Below, in pieces: positions 25,448-38,093 of a stretch of DNA of 64,000 nucleotides. How positions within the stretch are numbered: position 1 is the first letter of the stretch; the number at the start of each line of letters is the position of its first letter. The notes under the pieces were generated by a model. The model did no database searches. It was not told where the DNA came from and saw only the letters and a list, made by a program, of their open reading frames with translations. The stretch covers positions 7,068,001 to 7,132,000 of the forward strand of contig JAWQUS010000023.1 in assembly GCA_036365455.1 (NCBI GenBank). Reading direction: 5' to 3'. This DNA is from Macrosoma leucophasiata. Taxonomy: Eukaryota > Arthropoda > Insecta > Lepidoptera > Hedylidae. The position numbers and the translations under genes are program-made.

Positions 25448-25880
25448 CAGTGGATCGGTAATCCGGCCACTGTCTAATCCGATACTTCTAGGTATGATAC
25501 GTAAAAACTTGAAAAAAAAAACCGTCATTCAATAGGGGCCATACAAATCTATTGTTACGGATTTATTTCGCCTACATTCAACTACAATGATTTAACAAAT
25601 CAAACTTTTGATTGCTTTTCAGCTTCCGTGTTCCCGGGCAGACTAGGAAGACATTTGTCTGACAGCAGTTTGAAAATTATTTACATCTACCTCCATCGAC
25701 TTCGTAAACGTGACGGATTAATATCAAAACACCTTTTAGTTAAATAATATCCGAGTATAATATGTCTAAGTTTTGTCTTGTACACAGTTTCCCCTTCGAT
25801 ATGTGATTTATCGGATTAGGTCTCTTTTTAAAAGTGCCGGACTACCGACTTTGTTTAATCAGACGGGTTACGGTCCACTG
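25448..25880. mobile_element. Pogo/Tigger-type MITE, 433 bp
   Basis: Termini CAGTGGATCGGTAATCCGG and (complement) CAGTGGACCGTAACCCG, flanked by TA on both sides. CAGT start, imperfect TIRs and TA duplication are the pogo signature. No DDE transposase inside. Confidence 0.8.
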
Positions 25881-26039
25881 TAATACATATGTATAAATGT
25901 TTTGTGATATGTTTATTAGAATGGCTTTATTAGCCATTCTTGTCCGTCTCATTATTATTAATATAACATGGACATTGATTTAAACTCATATATATGTTTC
26001 GTTGTCACATTTTTTTATACTCAGAATGCAAAAGGCACT

Positions 26040-26110
26040 CATGGTATGTAAGGTCAGGAATTCGCTCCATTCCCTCTGCCCATCCCGTGAGGGACTTGGC
26101 GTTAAGATAC
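26040..26110 (-). mobile_element. Short LINE 3' tail
   Basis: CCCATCCCGTGAGGGACTTG then GCGTTAAGATAC matches, in reverse, the end of the LINE remnant at 55470-55740. Confidence 0.5.
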
Positions 26111-26202
26111 ATTTTTAATACTTAATGTGTAGTCAAATGGATATAGATTTAAAAACGAGTATTCAATTATATTTGTGATGAGATCATCTTTCTATAATCT
26201 TC

Positions 26203-26431
26203 CTTAGGCGATTCACACAAGGGACCGCGCGCCGCCGCGGTAGGTGGTGAAGCGGATTTCATGTCGCTTGGCCTCTTTGTTAAATACTTTGATACCATTC
26301 ATACTACACCGCCCGACCGCGCGGACTATATAGTTTACTCACCTGAACCGCTATCCGCGGCAGCGCGCGGTCCAAAATGTAATTTAAAATCCAAATAAAA
26401 ATATGTGTCCGGTGTGTAAATCGCCTTAGTG
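26203..26431. mobile_element. MITE with CTTAGGCGATTCACAC TIRs
   Basis: CTTAGGCGATTCACAC at the left is mirrored by GTGTGTAAATCGCCTTAG at the right. A subterminal palindrome, CCGCGCG...CCGCGG, also pairs with CCGCGGCAGCGCGCGGTCC. Confidence 0.75.
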
Positions 26432-26850
26432 ACATAATTTTTATTTCATGGATATAGCTAATTTTATTATGTCAAACGTGCCAGATAATTCTACTATATT
26501 ATTAAACAAACTATTATATCTTTGTTTTTGATCCCAAAATATTTATAAATAGTAGTAGTAAAATAACGAAAAATAACGGCAATCTCATTAATAAAAAATC
26601 TATATCCTATTGCAGTTATCGATTATTCGCTCTTGTGGAAATGTCTTATTTCCAATTTTTTTTTTACCTTCAGTACGAATGTCCAATGACAATATACAGG
26701 CTGAAATAACAGCAGGATGTTTTCAAATGAATTTGTGTCGGTAGTCCAATCAATGTATAATAAAAGGAAAAACAACCACTGAAATTTCATCCTGAATATT
26801 GAATAAAACCATTTTGATTGTCATTCGGGTCGTAAACATGCCTGAAGAAG

Positions 26851-26856
26851 TTTATT
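26851..26856 (-). terminator. Poly(A) signal of tsg (AATAAA)
   Basis: AATAAA on the minus strand, 19 nt past the tsg stop codon. Confidence 0.6.
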
Positions 26857-26874
26857 TAACGTGTATGTATGAAT

Positions 26875-29800
26875 TTAGACAGTCTGTGGGTCCTCTTCTC
26901 CATAGTCCAGGTCGTCGTAGATGAGATCGTCATCAAGCGAGTTATCCGCCGTCTCCTTGCCTCCGGGGCACGCCAAACATCTGCAGATATTAGAATATTT
27001 ATCACAAACGCGGTGCAGGAGCTCGAGGCAGAGAATATGTAATAAATAATACTACGTATAGAATTAACACTTCGACGTCCCGCCCTATTTCTCCGCCTCA
27101 CCAAACCTCCTCGCCTCTTATGGGCGACGTTTGGTATTCTCTACGTGCTACGCATACAGGTGCACGTGTAAATATACGTCACTGATTGATGTCTCTGTAA
27201 TAGAGACCAAATTAAGCGTTTGTATGGAATTTTGGCGGAGTGTCCGCGGTGTGCTCCATTGCACAAACCGTATTTATAACGTAACTTCACGCCTGTATTC
27301 CCTGAAGTGCTGGGCAGAGATATATGCATTCGAGCATACGTCATGTTTACAGAGTCGGACTGGACGGAAAGGGTTACAGGGTCGAACTGGACCAAAAGGT
27401 TCCGGGTGGCTCGATGGCTCTTCACACCCTGGCCCGGGGTATGAAATGGATAGTGGGCCTATGATAGATGCTTGCAGAAAGCCCCGCGTAAGCCAGACCT
27501 CTAAGTAGGCTGGGACCGGCTGGCAAACGCTATCTTAACTATTCCGGTGTATGTCCAGTCCAGCGCTGCATGAAAAACAATGGTGGATCAGGACATTATT
27601 TGTACGGAATTAAAAAAAAAGGCATACTATATAACAGCTTTGAAATATTATCTTGTGAATATAGTAGTGTCAGTTCACATTGATATTAAGTGATGACTGC
27701 AGCCTATTGACACTTACACAAAGACCAGAGGTCAAAATACAGATGCGCAGCCTCCTCTGAGGCCTTAGTTATTTTATTTTAAAGAAAAAGCACAAGCATG
27801 TGTTAATGCGAAATAATATAAAAACACTTAGTTATTTTGTTATTACGACAATGATAGTTATTACGAGGCCGAGCACAGACGAGGTCGTAGTCTAACCGCT
27901 AGTTAATTTATTACAAATGACAAAGCCAGAAATTATATAGAACTTTGACCCACTTGAAAACAGTTATTTACCAGCACGGCAAATACCTCTTTTTGCTGAG
28001 ATTTAATCACTGATTACTTACACACACATTTAATCACTTTTAAACTTGTAGTTTGTGTGTAAACTTAAGACATGTCATGCATGGCACGGCCGCAGTAATA
28101 CACATTTGGTAAAGTACACACAGTAAGGCAAAAGACATGGTCCATACAGCCTGGAAGTATAAAATCATTCTGATTTCTGCAAAACTTTACGTTGAGTATA
28201 AATAAAGTATTTTATATTTAAAGAACAGTTCTTTGATATTGACGCCTCAAAAATATCCCCTGACAGTGGTGTAGGGGTAGCAGTCTGGATACCCAAGTAC
28301 AAAATAATTTTAAACTTTAAATTACCTTATTTATCGTCTGTCTTTACCGGTGAGGCTATAGCGATCCTGGAAGCTATTACATACGCTGAATCTCACAACA
28401 TTTCGCCTACAGTTATTTTCTCAGATTCACTAAGCACCCTTCAAGCCGTACAATCGAACCTATTTAGTAGCAAATCCAAATTCCCCATAATCTTCCACAT
28501 CCGTGAAGCATTGTTCAAGTGTTATAGGAGAGATATTAACATCATTTTAGTAGTGGATACCTAGTCACTGTGGCATCATTGGAAACGAGACGGCTGATCA
28601 GTGTGCAAAGTTGGCTATCAATAGCGGTTGCTCTAACCATAATAAGACTTTCTGTCATGATCTCATTTCTTTATCGACAGTTCAATTGGCTAAAGAATGG
28701 CAAAAGAATGGGAGCGTTCACAACTAATTAAGGGAAAACATTATGCTAGAATTCAACCTTCCATCCCCATCAAACCCTGGTTTTATAAATTCCGAAAGCT
28801 TGACAAAAGATCATGTTCTACCATATGCCGTCTACGTTTGGGACATGTATGCTCACCTGTATTCCTGCACAAATTAAGGATTAGGGACAGCTCTATCTGC
28901 GAGTGTGGCTTGGATGAAGGGACCCCGGACCATATATTTTTCAACTGTTCTCTAAACCAGAATTCCCTATATTCCCATCTCCCGCCAAAAATCCCTCTTC
29001 CTACCAATTTAAACTCCCTTCTTATGCGTGTCAATTCCCCTTTTGTATATATTCTTTGTAAATACATCCGTGTAAATGATATTAAATTGTAATCTGTGTT
29101 GATATGTCTCTACTAACTATATTTGTTTTGTCAATACTAACTTAACCCTATGTGTTTGTCTTTGTCTTTTGTTGTAGATACCAAAACGCGAAATAATTGC
29201 ATTGGATACAAAGCCTTCATCTCTACCGGGCATTTTCCTTTCACTTGTGCCTCTTCTATCACCGGACTCTGGCAGAATTACCCTTAAAAGTTGGTAGTTG
29301 CCATTAACCAAAAGAAAGAAAGAAAAGAAGCGTTTGTAATTATTTAAAAATAATTTTATATTAATTACATATACGAAAATAATATGTTTGGATTAAAACT
29401 AACTTTGAGGGTTTAAAACTTGAGTTAGAACGTTTTAAAGTACTTGATTGTTATTTTGAGTAACGCAATTGATTGCGATTCTAATTAGGAACAACCATAT
29501 TCAAGACTTTTTTAACGTAATTATTAACCTCAAGTTATACAGAAAAAAAATTTATTAACTAAGAATTCTATTTTCAAAACATAGTTTTTCTTTAATTTAC
29601 ATTTCGTGTAAATGGTGGGTCACAATCTGTCATTGTCATTTGCATTTGTAACTCTCACAAAATCATAATTATTTATATATTGATGACACCTGTGCGATAC
29701 TCGATCCGCAGTTGATGTATGCCTATCTATATGTAAACTAAGCAAGCTGGCCTTGCGCGCAGGTGTTCGCAATCGGGTTTGATTTGTACGCGACAAACGT

Positions 29801-32800
29801 TCTATGTGGAGATTTATTTACTTAGGTATTTAGGAAAACTACAACTAATAATAATAAGATACCGGTGCCATAACAGATCACTAGTTGAAAAATTGAGTTG
29901 GGCGCTGTTAGCTTTTTAAGATAAATAAATGATGACAATTATTGAATGATGTTAGTTGATTAGAATAATTATTTAGGGATAATTATATTACACTGGCGAC
30001 CCGGACCGGCTTCGCACAGGTATCATTTAATATATGGGAGGCGCGCCCGACTAATTTGAAAAAAAAAACTATGATATCTCAATAAATATAAGTACGATAT
30101 TGATAAATACTAGATATAAACCTTCCACAGAAAACCCTCCTTCCAACATTTCAAACAGGAACAAAATCCGTTCACAACTTTCAGCGATTAGCGCATACAG
30201 ACATACAGACAGAAAAAATAGGCGGACTTTACTTTATGATATGTTTTTTTTAATGTAATGGAAGTGGCAAACAAGCATGCAGTTCACATTGATGTTAAGT
30301 GATGACTGCAGCCACACAAATATACTATACCTAGACACCCACACAAAGACCAAGGTCAAAATGCAGATGCGTTACCACTCCTCAGGCCTAAGGTGTTATG
30401 CCTCTGTGCCGAAAATTACAGGGCCGTACATTATCACCTGACCGGAACACGACAGTACTGAACACTATAATTTAGCGGCAAGTATATTAGGTAATGCGGT
30501 GGTGCCTATGCCCGCGAGCTCCGTCACTGGAGCTCTTCCACCAGTAAAATATATTTGTATAAAACGTATATTCAGCGCAAACACTTAGGTAACATTGGAA
30601 AAACGTATTTATATAATCAAAGTATGAACTATTTTGGTTGTGTTTACACTCCAGTAACATTACGCAGTGTGAGGTGAACACCCACGTGAAGGAAAAGCCA
30701 GAAGCGAGAATTATAAGAAAACTTGTTTAGTCATTAAGTGTTTGAATTGAAATTTATTTTAACGCACGCTAATTTTTTGCAACAACAATGAAGATACTCA
30801 TTGTTATTCTAATATGGTGGTGTACCTTATATAGAAATGAGCATGAAATGCAAAAGAAAATTATTTATTTATTTATTTATTTATACTTTCAAGCACAAAA
30901 ATGTAACATGAGGCGGACTTAATGCTAAATAGCATTCTCTGCCAGTCAACCTTTGAGTTGTATAGAAAACATAAAAAAGGTGCAGAACATTGCAAATTAA
31001 TTGTATTTAATTTGATAAGCGATTAGATAATATTGTGTTGGTTTAAATAGCTTTCCAATTTAGTACCGCGTTGTAAGGGGGCGTCCATAAATTACGTGAG
31101 ATGCTTAAGGGAGGGAGGGGGTCGAGACAAACCTTATCTAATCTTACGTTGGGGAGAGAGGGTCTCAGAGAGGGCAATTATCACGCAATTTTTTTTTCTG
31201 AATGAAACAAAAAAAAATCCTTATTATTTTCGCGCGGACAGAATTGAAATAGATCCTATTATTTTTTTAATCGCAATAGTTACGATTTAAGTATTCTATT
31301 GTTTATTCTTTTTTACACTTAATAGCTATCAGCAATATTAATTACTCGTCTTAACTAGTTGTAAAACGCGTTTACATACTAACATTTTGAAAAATCTCAC
31401 GTGAGATTGGAGGACGCTTGGGGGGCTTTAATAAAATCTCACGACATCTCACAAGGGGGGAGGGAGGGACAGAAAAAAAAAACACTTCTCGTAATTTATG
31501 GACGCCCCCTAAGCGATTGTAACGATTGTAGTTCCCAATTTTTGGAAGATATGATGGGTTATAGTAGGCTATCCTTAAAAGATAGATATATGCCACCACG
31601 GACTTTTTACATTGTTTTGTTATATTATTATCAAAAAGTTTAGGCGTCCTCGATGAAAGCTCCCAGTTGGCTTGATCTTTTTGACTAATTCCGACACCTC
31701 CAACATTTATCTTTGATTTTATTATTTCAATCAATCTTTCATATGACTAGGGCAGCCAACGTATCAAATCCGCCCGTGAATATACAGAAGTCTCAGTCTT
31801 ACTGTTTTAGGCGACAATGATCTTTTTTCGCTATGCCAGAAGTTACGATGCCAAAATACATTTTAGTAAGATTTTATTCAATAAAAATATTAGATATTAC
31901 AATATATCTGTCTCACCTGCTTTCATTGATGCCATAATATAGGCACTTGTCACCAACGCACTCGCAGCAACCATCGTGGAACCATCTGAAATATAATTTT
32001 ATTATTTGCATAAAATAATATTATTGACAAAAAGTTGGTGGTTATGCTAGTCGAGTTTTGAGAACCATAATCTCTACTAATATTATAAATCCGAAAATAA
32101 CTCTGTCTGTCTGTCTATCTGTTACCTTTTCATGTCCAAACGACTGAACCGATTTCGAAATCATCGATGAAACAACACAGCTATGATCTAAGTATAGGAA
32201 TTTACGAACCCAAAATGTACTTGAAGAGACTTCTAGATTATACACAAGTCAGCCTTTTTGTAGTTGGTTCAGGTTTCCAAATCAAAACCAATCTAGTAAA
32301 TGATTACTCAGAGCTAGGCAATGAAAATAAACTACAAAATGTGTGTGTGTTTTTTCCGCTAATACAAGATTCCCGATGAAACTTGAACATTGAACATCAC
32401 TCAGTCGATTATTAATATGCAATCAACAAGAGGATCACAATAACTAAATTCACAGTAAACGCAGATTGGGAGTGAGATCTAGACAAAACAATAACAGTTA
32501 CGCGTAGTATAACAACACGTAAGGAATACTGAGATTCAGCTCAAGGTGTAGTTTACAGAATTAATAAAAATAGAAATTGTACTAGAATATAACCACACCA
32601 AATTCCTTCCCGCGTAAATTATGTAATGTTTGGGGGGGGAGGGGGTATCGAGTCGAAACTCATCTCATCTTACTTTTTTGGGAGAGGGGGGATCTCGCCA
32701 TATAGGTATGACGTTAATTTGTCGGCACAAAGAACGAACAGAAAAAAGTGTTAAATGAAGTAAAACATGTCCCATCATCAAAAACATACCCAGATCTAGC

Positions 32801-35800
32801 ACGCTTTGTAAAAAGGAGACCATCACCATCATTCACCCATTAATGTTTCAATTGTTCCATCCAGTTCCAAGTGAAAATCTTTCCCGTAAAATGGGATGTA
32901 CCCTATAATTTCTTTTGACTCTATTTAGCCTTCTTATAACATACCACCATAAAAAAACTTACCTGAAGCTGTTAGAGCCCATCGAACTGCACGAAGCGCG
33001 GCATTTCTTACATGACATGCACTGGGATAGATAGGCGACTGTGCAGTTGAATGTAACAATGTCGCGGTTCACTGGTTCCGAATCTTGCTCCACGCTCTCT
33101 GCGAAAATTCGATCGGTTTATGTGTATTACTGCTAAAGATAGTACTGAACTTATAGCATTCTTAGGATTCTATTTGAAAGCCAAAGCCATTTGAAAAAAT
33201 ACGGGACCCTAATAGATTGTCATGTCTGTCTGTCCGTCCACCTATATGTCACAGTCACTTAACTATCAAGACTGCATAGGTACCTACTTGAAACTCGGTA
33301 GGTAGATGTTTAGGTATATAGTGAACCGCTAGTCTTATAGGATTATTTATAATACTGCTTATTCGGAGTTCGCGGGCGTAGGCACCACCGCATTACCTAA
33401 TATACTTGCCGCTAAATGGTAGTGTTCAGCACTATCGTGTTCCGGTCAGGTGGTAATGTACGGCCCTGTAATTTCCGGCACAGAGGCATAACACCTTAGG
33501 CCTCAGGAGTGGTAACGCATCTGCATTTCGACCTTGGTCTTTGTGTGGGTGTCTATAGGCTGCAGTCATCACTTAACATCAATGTGAACTGCATGCTTGT
33601 TTACCACTTACATTACATTAAAAAAAGACAACATGAAACAATTACTGACAATCCTTCAGAGGAACTTCTAGGTACAATTACAATGTCTCTTTTAATAAAT
33701 ATTATCACAGGATACAAAATTGCTAGGAATACTTCATGCTAACAGTAATAAAAATGTTTTGTTCTATTTTCACAATATAAGACCACTGAATGGACATAAT
33801 CTGCACAATAAAATATAATCTTCATTGTAACTGTCTGGGTGGCAGGTAGTTGTGTACATTCCAAAGGAGATGACTCAATAATCATCTCAGTGGGGTTCCT
33901 TTTTGTTTTTTGTATTTCCGTTCAAGTATCAGTTTATTGATTATTTTAGAAACAAGTTTTAAATTTTGATTTAGCTGTGTGATACATGAATACTTATTCA
34001 GTAGTAAAATTTATTTGAAGAAAGTTAATAGTTAATACCTTTTAGGCAACATTTTATTTTGAACAAAAAACGTAATTTCAGGCTTGTATTCCTTGAGACT
34101 ATAAGGTAAAAGTGGGTAAGATAGGCAGTGGTAAAAGTGGGTTTGCGTTCATAGATACATTCAAGACAGCACCAACTTATTAGTCGTAGTTATTGAGTCT
34201 TCTGTGAGCCCACATTGTTCGCATTCGCATCATCATACTTACGTAAATGGTACACCAGTTGTCTTTCGGAGGCTGGCCTATATGCAGAGAGGTCTATGTC
34301 TACTGGATATGTGATTGAAAGCCAGCGTTGCTGTGGGTCTGGGTCACTGGTGAGCGCAGCAAATAATCCGGGAACATTGTCTGCAATTTCCTCAACATAT
34401 GAAGACTTGGAGAGTTCCGTCTGTGTGTCATTTGGTTTTGGACACATATCTGTTGACAAAAATATTTGAATGTTATATGTATAAAGTGTAAGGGCAGTAA
34501 ATATATCAAAATGGAGCATGAGAGATCCAGTTTCTGGTGGTATGGCTCCAGTGACTGAGCTTTTTGTATGCCCATCAATTTACTTGCCCCTAAATAGGTC
34601 CGGTGGTAATGGCCCTGTAATCCTCAGGAGTGGTAACGCACCTGCATTTTGACCTTGGACTTTATGTGGGAGTCTTTAGGCTGCAGTCATCACTTAACAT
34701 CAATGTGAAATGCATGTCACCATTAGATAAAAAAAATATCCGTTGGATATAAAGAATACTAAAGGGTGCACAAAAGCAAAATTGACTCAGAAAGGCTCAG
34801 CCTGGTCTACAGAGGATCATTTTTTTCCCATTTTTATTTGTGATCAGTGCGGCCACCATTAGCAATTGAGTTTAAAGCGTTAGAACATTTGAGTGTGCCC
34901 TCCAGCGAAGGCATCTACCCATTTTCATAAGATCATATTATATCTTCAGAAACAGATGATCATGGCAAGATTTGTACAAAAAATAAAATAAAAGAGAGCC
35001 AATGTGAAACTGTTTTGATATATTATCCTGAGAACCTAAGAATGGAAAGTCTCAAAGTTTAATCTGGATGGCTATTACAATGAAATTATCAATGTATATA
35101 GATTCACAATGGGACCCTATATTGAATCTCAATCAATGCTTGACCTTCCATTGATACTTCTATCCATTCGTCAAAAAAGGCATCCCAATAATAAAGCTAC
35201 AGATGAATTTGCTGTAGAGACCCGGACAGGATATCTATCAAGATTGTTGGCAAACTATGATTGTGCGATCTGTGATCAAAGGTCCAATATTGGGACTGGC
35301 CGTAAATACCATTTTCAAATCCTTAGATTTATTGCTATCGTAGAATACTCCTGGGGGCCGACCACCTAATTCTAATGCTTTTGTTTAGGATGTTATTTTG
35401 TCTGTTTTGTACTGCCTATTAAAACATTTTGCTCTTAAGTATATACCTGCGGATGAAAACACTTCCAGGAAAAAGGTAGCTAAACTTAGGTACTAAACTG
35501 ATAAGATGTTGTCATAATCGGAAGCTAAACGAAAGCATTACAGTTAGGCGGTCGGTCCCCAGCCCATACATTAGCATCAGAACAGAATATGTTAACCAGG
35601 AAGTCGTGGAGTAGATTAATTAAACAATGTTGTGGCCAACAATATTAACCCATAAACTCACAAGTTTATTCAGTTTATTTCATATAATTAGGCTCCTGGA
35701 GAACACTTTCACATCGTAATTTTTTTTAAAACTAACTTAGAGACCTAACAAACATGATATATATGACAGTTGATTTTCTATTGTTATGCGGACAATATCA

Positions 35801-36323
35801 TCAGCTCGATCCTCTAGAACTTTTACTACGATATATTTTCTTTTGATTACTTGGTATTACTAAACAAACAGATTCAGGATACCATTATTTAAAGCTTCAT
35901 AATTTTTAATAGAATTTGGTGAAGTAGAGAGCTACTATGTATTTTTTACAATGTGTACATTGTTTTGATATGAAACATTTCATAATAATTTTAGTAGAGT
36001 AATGTGCCAATGTTTTAGTAACAGTTTCATGAGAAACAACATTCAGGATATTGTGCTTTGTTTATCTAAAGAAATGGATGTTTATATTAAATAATATAGT
36101 AAATAATAGTACTATACTCACCCACACAGCTACAACATTCGCTGTAAAGGTAACTCAGACAGTTAAAACAGTCTTTGCAGCATGAACAGTCTTTTAGATC
36201 GCACTTGCACGATTGTGTTAGCATGCACTTGGATACAACACTGGCACAAATAGCTTCGTTACATGCGTAAATTATTGGCACTACGCATATGAGACTAACA
36301 ATAAAATATATTTTACCAGCCAT
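26875..36323 (-). CDS. tsg: Twisted gastrulation (secreted BMP-binding protein), five exons
   Basis: Exons 36323-36122, 34449-34243, 33098-32963, 31985-31917 and 26980-26875 join in phase (1,1,2,2) to 239 codons plus TAA, close to the usual length for insect Tsg. All junctions are GT-AG (first donor GTGAGT, second GTAAGT). Residues 1-20 form a hydrophobic signal peptide. They are followed by the N-terminal Cys-rich BMP-binding block (CKCDLKDCSCCKDC, CCSCVDMCPKPN), a middle segment with VPGLFAAL and the C-terminal Cys-rich block (NCTVAYLSQCMSC, WFHDGCCECVG, GINESRCLACPGG). The tail is very acidic (DDDLIYDDLDYGEED). In the known family, Tsg is extracellular and acts with Short gastrulation/Chordin and Tolloid to set BMP activity. 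AATAAA lies 19 nt after the stop (26856-26851). A TCAGTC initiator match at 36610-36605 suggests a short 5' UTR, which is weak evidence. The introns carry a LINE, a Harbinger-type MITE and retroposons. Exon 4 could also read through to a TGA (see findings). Identity is firm; mRNA ends are inferred. Confidence 0.95.
27020..27260 (-). repeat. 250-bp dispersed repeat, inverted copy in tsg intron 4
   Basis: Reverse complement of 5980-6220, with CGTTTGTATGGAATTTTGGCG. Confidence 0.7.
27279..27350 (-). mobile_element. SINE family 2 fragment
   Basis: CGTAACTTCACGCCTGTATTC followed by a degenerate GCAGAGATATATGCATTCGA. Confidence 0.55.
27668..27765 (-). mobile_element. A-tailed retroposon family, partial copy
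   Basis: CAGTTCACATTGATATTAAG to CTCTGAGGCCTTAG, inside tsg intron 4. Confidence 0.7.
28230..29335 (+). pseudogene. 5'-truncated LINE: RNase H and C-terminal Cys-His region
   Basis: The plus strand encodes an RNase H domain (GVGVAVWIP, FTGEAIAILEAI, VIFSDSLSTLQAV, WIPSHCGIIGNETAD) and then the C-terminal CECGLDEGTPDHIFFNC finger typical of RNase H-bearing LINEs (I/R1-like clades). A 1-base insertion near 28554 and a small duplication near 28695 break the frame. The 3' part ends in an AAAGAAAGAAAGAAAAG tail near 29310-29335. Endonuclease and reverse transcriptase are missing. It lies antisense in tsg intron 4. Confidence 0.85.
29340..30242. other. AT-rich intron segment of tsg
   Basis: 29990-30230 resembles a decayed Helitron-like repeat (GACCCGGACCGGCTTCGCAC, CAGACATACAGACAG). 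Nothing coding. Confidence 0.4.
30246..30548 (-). mobile_element. A-tailed retroposon family, near-complete copy
   Basis: TTTTTTTAATGTAATGGAAG to CTCTTCCACCAGTAAA, with an extra ATACTATACCTAG near 30323. In tsg intron 4. Confidence 0.88.
31077..31509. mobile_element. PIF/Harbinger-type MITE, 433 bp
   Basis: TIRs GGGGGCGTCCATAAATTACG / CGTAATTTATGGACGCCCCC, 20 bp perfect, flanked by TAA on both sides (31074-31076, 31510-31512). A 3-bp TAA duplication is the Harbinger hallmark. Lies in tsg intron 4. A related degenerate piece is at 32605-32700 in intron 3. Confidence 0.9.
31873..31878 (-). promoter_or_regulatory. Intronic AATAAA, possible alternative poly(A) signal of tsg
   Basis: Lies 35 nt past a TGA that is reached if the exon 4 donor (GTGAGA at 31916) is skipped. 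Its use is unproven. Confidence 0.35.
32066..32165 (+). mobile_element. Helitron-like 5' fragment in tsg intron 3
   Basis: TCTCTACTAATATTATAAATC then CTGTCTGTCTGTC and CCGATTTCG, the usual opening of lepidopteran non-autonomous Helitrons. Confidence 0.5.
33371..33628 (+). mobile_element. A-tailed retroposon family, well-preserved copy in tsg intron 2
   Basis: Sense copy from GCGGGCGTAGGCACCACCG to CATTACATTAAAAAAAG. Used here as the reference copy of the family. Confidence 0.88.
34530..34736 (+). mobile_element. A-tailed retroposon family, divergent copy in tsg intron 1
   Basis: CTCCAGTGACTGAGC to CATTAGATAAAAAAAA with internal deletions. Confidence 0.75.
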
Positions 36324-36901
36324 CCTGAGACGCGTAAACAAAATAAATAAAATGTAATATTGCTTTTTGATAATTATTTTCACAGTAAACGTTTATGTTG
36401 GATTCACAAATATTTGGATCAACTGCAAAACTGACTACATAAAGAAATTTAAAAAGGTTTTACACGAATTTGTTTTTATAATAATCTCACGCAACGATGT
36501 GATGGCTATATTTACTATAATTAATAGAGTAAATACAATAGCTTTTGCTTTGATTTTGCGCTTCGCGATGGCAAGCAAAGAGAATTTACCACTAAAGATT
36601 GAATGACTGAATAAGCACGAATAAGAACGAAATAGGGATGCGAAAAAATAATCATTTTTTTTTAAATGGTTAATTTTTTTAGAATAATCGTTTTTATTGT
36701 TCAATTTATTCACAAAAACAATCGATTTTTTATTTTATTTCGCTATTTTACAATATGTTTTCGATTTTTTTTCATAGTTTCGCCTCCCACTTTTAAAATT
36801 TTAATAGCAACTCTATAATAGAATTACTTGCAACACCATCGAGTGTCTAGAAAACATACTAAAACTCAGTCTATAATAAAACAAATCAGTTATTTCATAT
36901 A

Positions 36902-37917
36902 AGGTTGGGGAAGGTTCTTCGCATTTTTTTAAGATAATTCAAAACATTTTTTAAATACAGTTTATTTAAAGGAGATGTTGCGCTCGGCTCTGGTTCGTAC
37001 ACGACCTCAAAAATGGGTAAATTAAAGAAGAAGCCGAAAAAAATACAATTAATTTATTTAAGAATATATTTTGGAGTTACGACCACATTTAATTCAAACG
37101 ATTTTATCATTTTCAACTATGTTCAACATGGCGGCGATACAGCCGACGCTTGGGATCAATCGATTTCGACAGTATTTAGAAAATGTTACTTTTTTCTCCA
37201 AGTACTATATAATCAAAATACAATTTAAAAATAAAAATGTCAAAATGACATCGCCCGCCATATTCGCCATGTTGGTTTTGAGTTGCAATTCTAACTGCAA
37301 AGAATGTTTTGTAACTGCAAACAAAGCTAAATAAGTGATAATATGCAGTAAAAAACGTTATTATATTGATTTTGCCTGTTTAATGATATTGTGTACAATA
37401 CATGGCCGGAGGTCCATACATTTTTGCAACATCTCCTTTAACTAAAGTTTGTATGTACCATTTTGTTCGATAACCTTTTGCCATCTTGTAGGTAGGGACA
37501 TGATCCCATTGCTATAAAAATTTTGGGACTTCTCATCAAAATACCGCGATAAGTGGATTTGGCAGTCCTCTCGTGATGTTAACCTAACATTGCATAAAGA
37601 ATTCTGAAGAGACCGAAACAGGTGGAAATATGAAGGTGCAAGGTCAGGACTATACGGCGGATGCATTAACACCTCCCAGCCAAACTCTCTTAATTTTTGC
37701 TGAGTGGCTATAGATGTGTGAGGTCTAGCGTTATCATGATGAAACACCACACCAAACAAATGAAAATCACACATTTGCCTAATTTGAATTTGGAATTATA
37801 TTCTTTAAAATTTTAACTTTCAATGATACCAAAACCAGCCAGATACAAATACTACAGCCAAAGAGATTTTATTACAAGTTTATACATACTATAATGCGAA
37901 AAGACATTTCCCCAACC
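36902..37917 (-). mobile_element. Mariner, internally deleted and interrupted
   Basis: Ends AGGTTGGGGAAGGTTCTTCGC and (complement) AGGTTGGGGAAATGTC, with TA flanks. Only the C-terminal third of the transposase survives (37442-37774, [10 protein letters not shown] to KVIEQNGTY). The third catalytic Asp is Tyr ([10 protein letters not shown]), so it is inactive. Compared with 46840-48277 it lacks the segment equivalent to about 47220-48113, and its 3' UTR is split by a 468-bp insertion. Confidence 0.9.
36970..37437. mobile_element. 468-bp TTAA-flanked MITE inside the mariner
   Basis: Termini AGGAGATGTTGC / GCAACATCTCCT are perfect inverted repeats. TTAA stands on both sides (36966-36969, 37438-37441), as for piggyBac-type insertion. 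The termini do not start with the usual piggyBac CCC, so the assignment is tentative. Open frames inside have no recognisable domain. Confidence 0.7.
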
Positions 37918-38093
37918 TATTAATTTTGTTTTGTATTTTAAATTGGATAGATAGTGGTTTTAAAATATATTTTCTCGCCTAACATAAAAGTATGATTCAA
38001 AAAATTTTACAATCTAACCCGTTGATTATGTGTGCGAGTGAGTTTGCGGTTTATTATTTGTGGTGTTTTGCATAAAATGCCAACTAAACGACC

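Noticed and set aside
35109..35369. 86-codon open frame in tsg intron 1
   Set aside because: No recognisable domain, no splice support, and it lies antisense in a well-defined intron.
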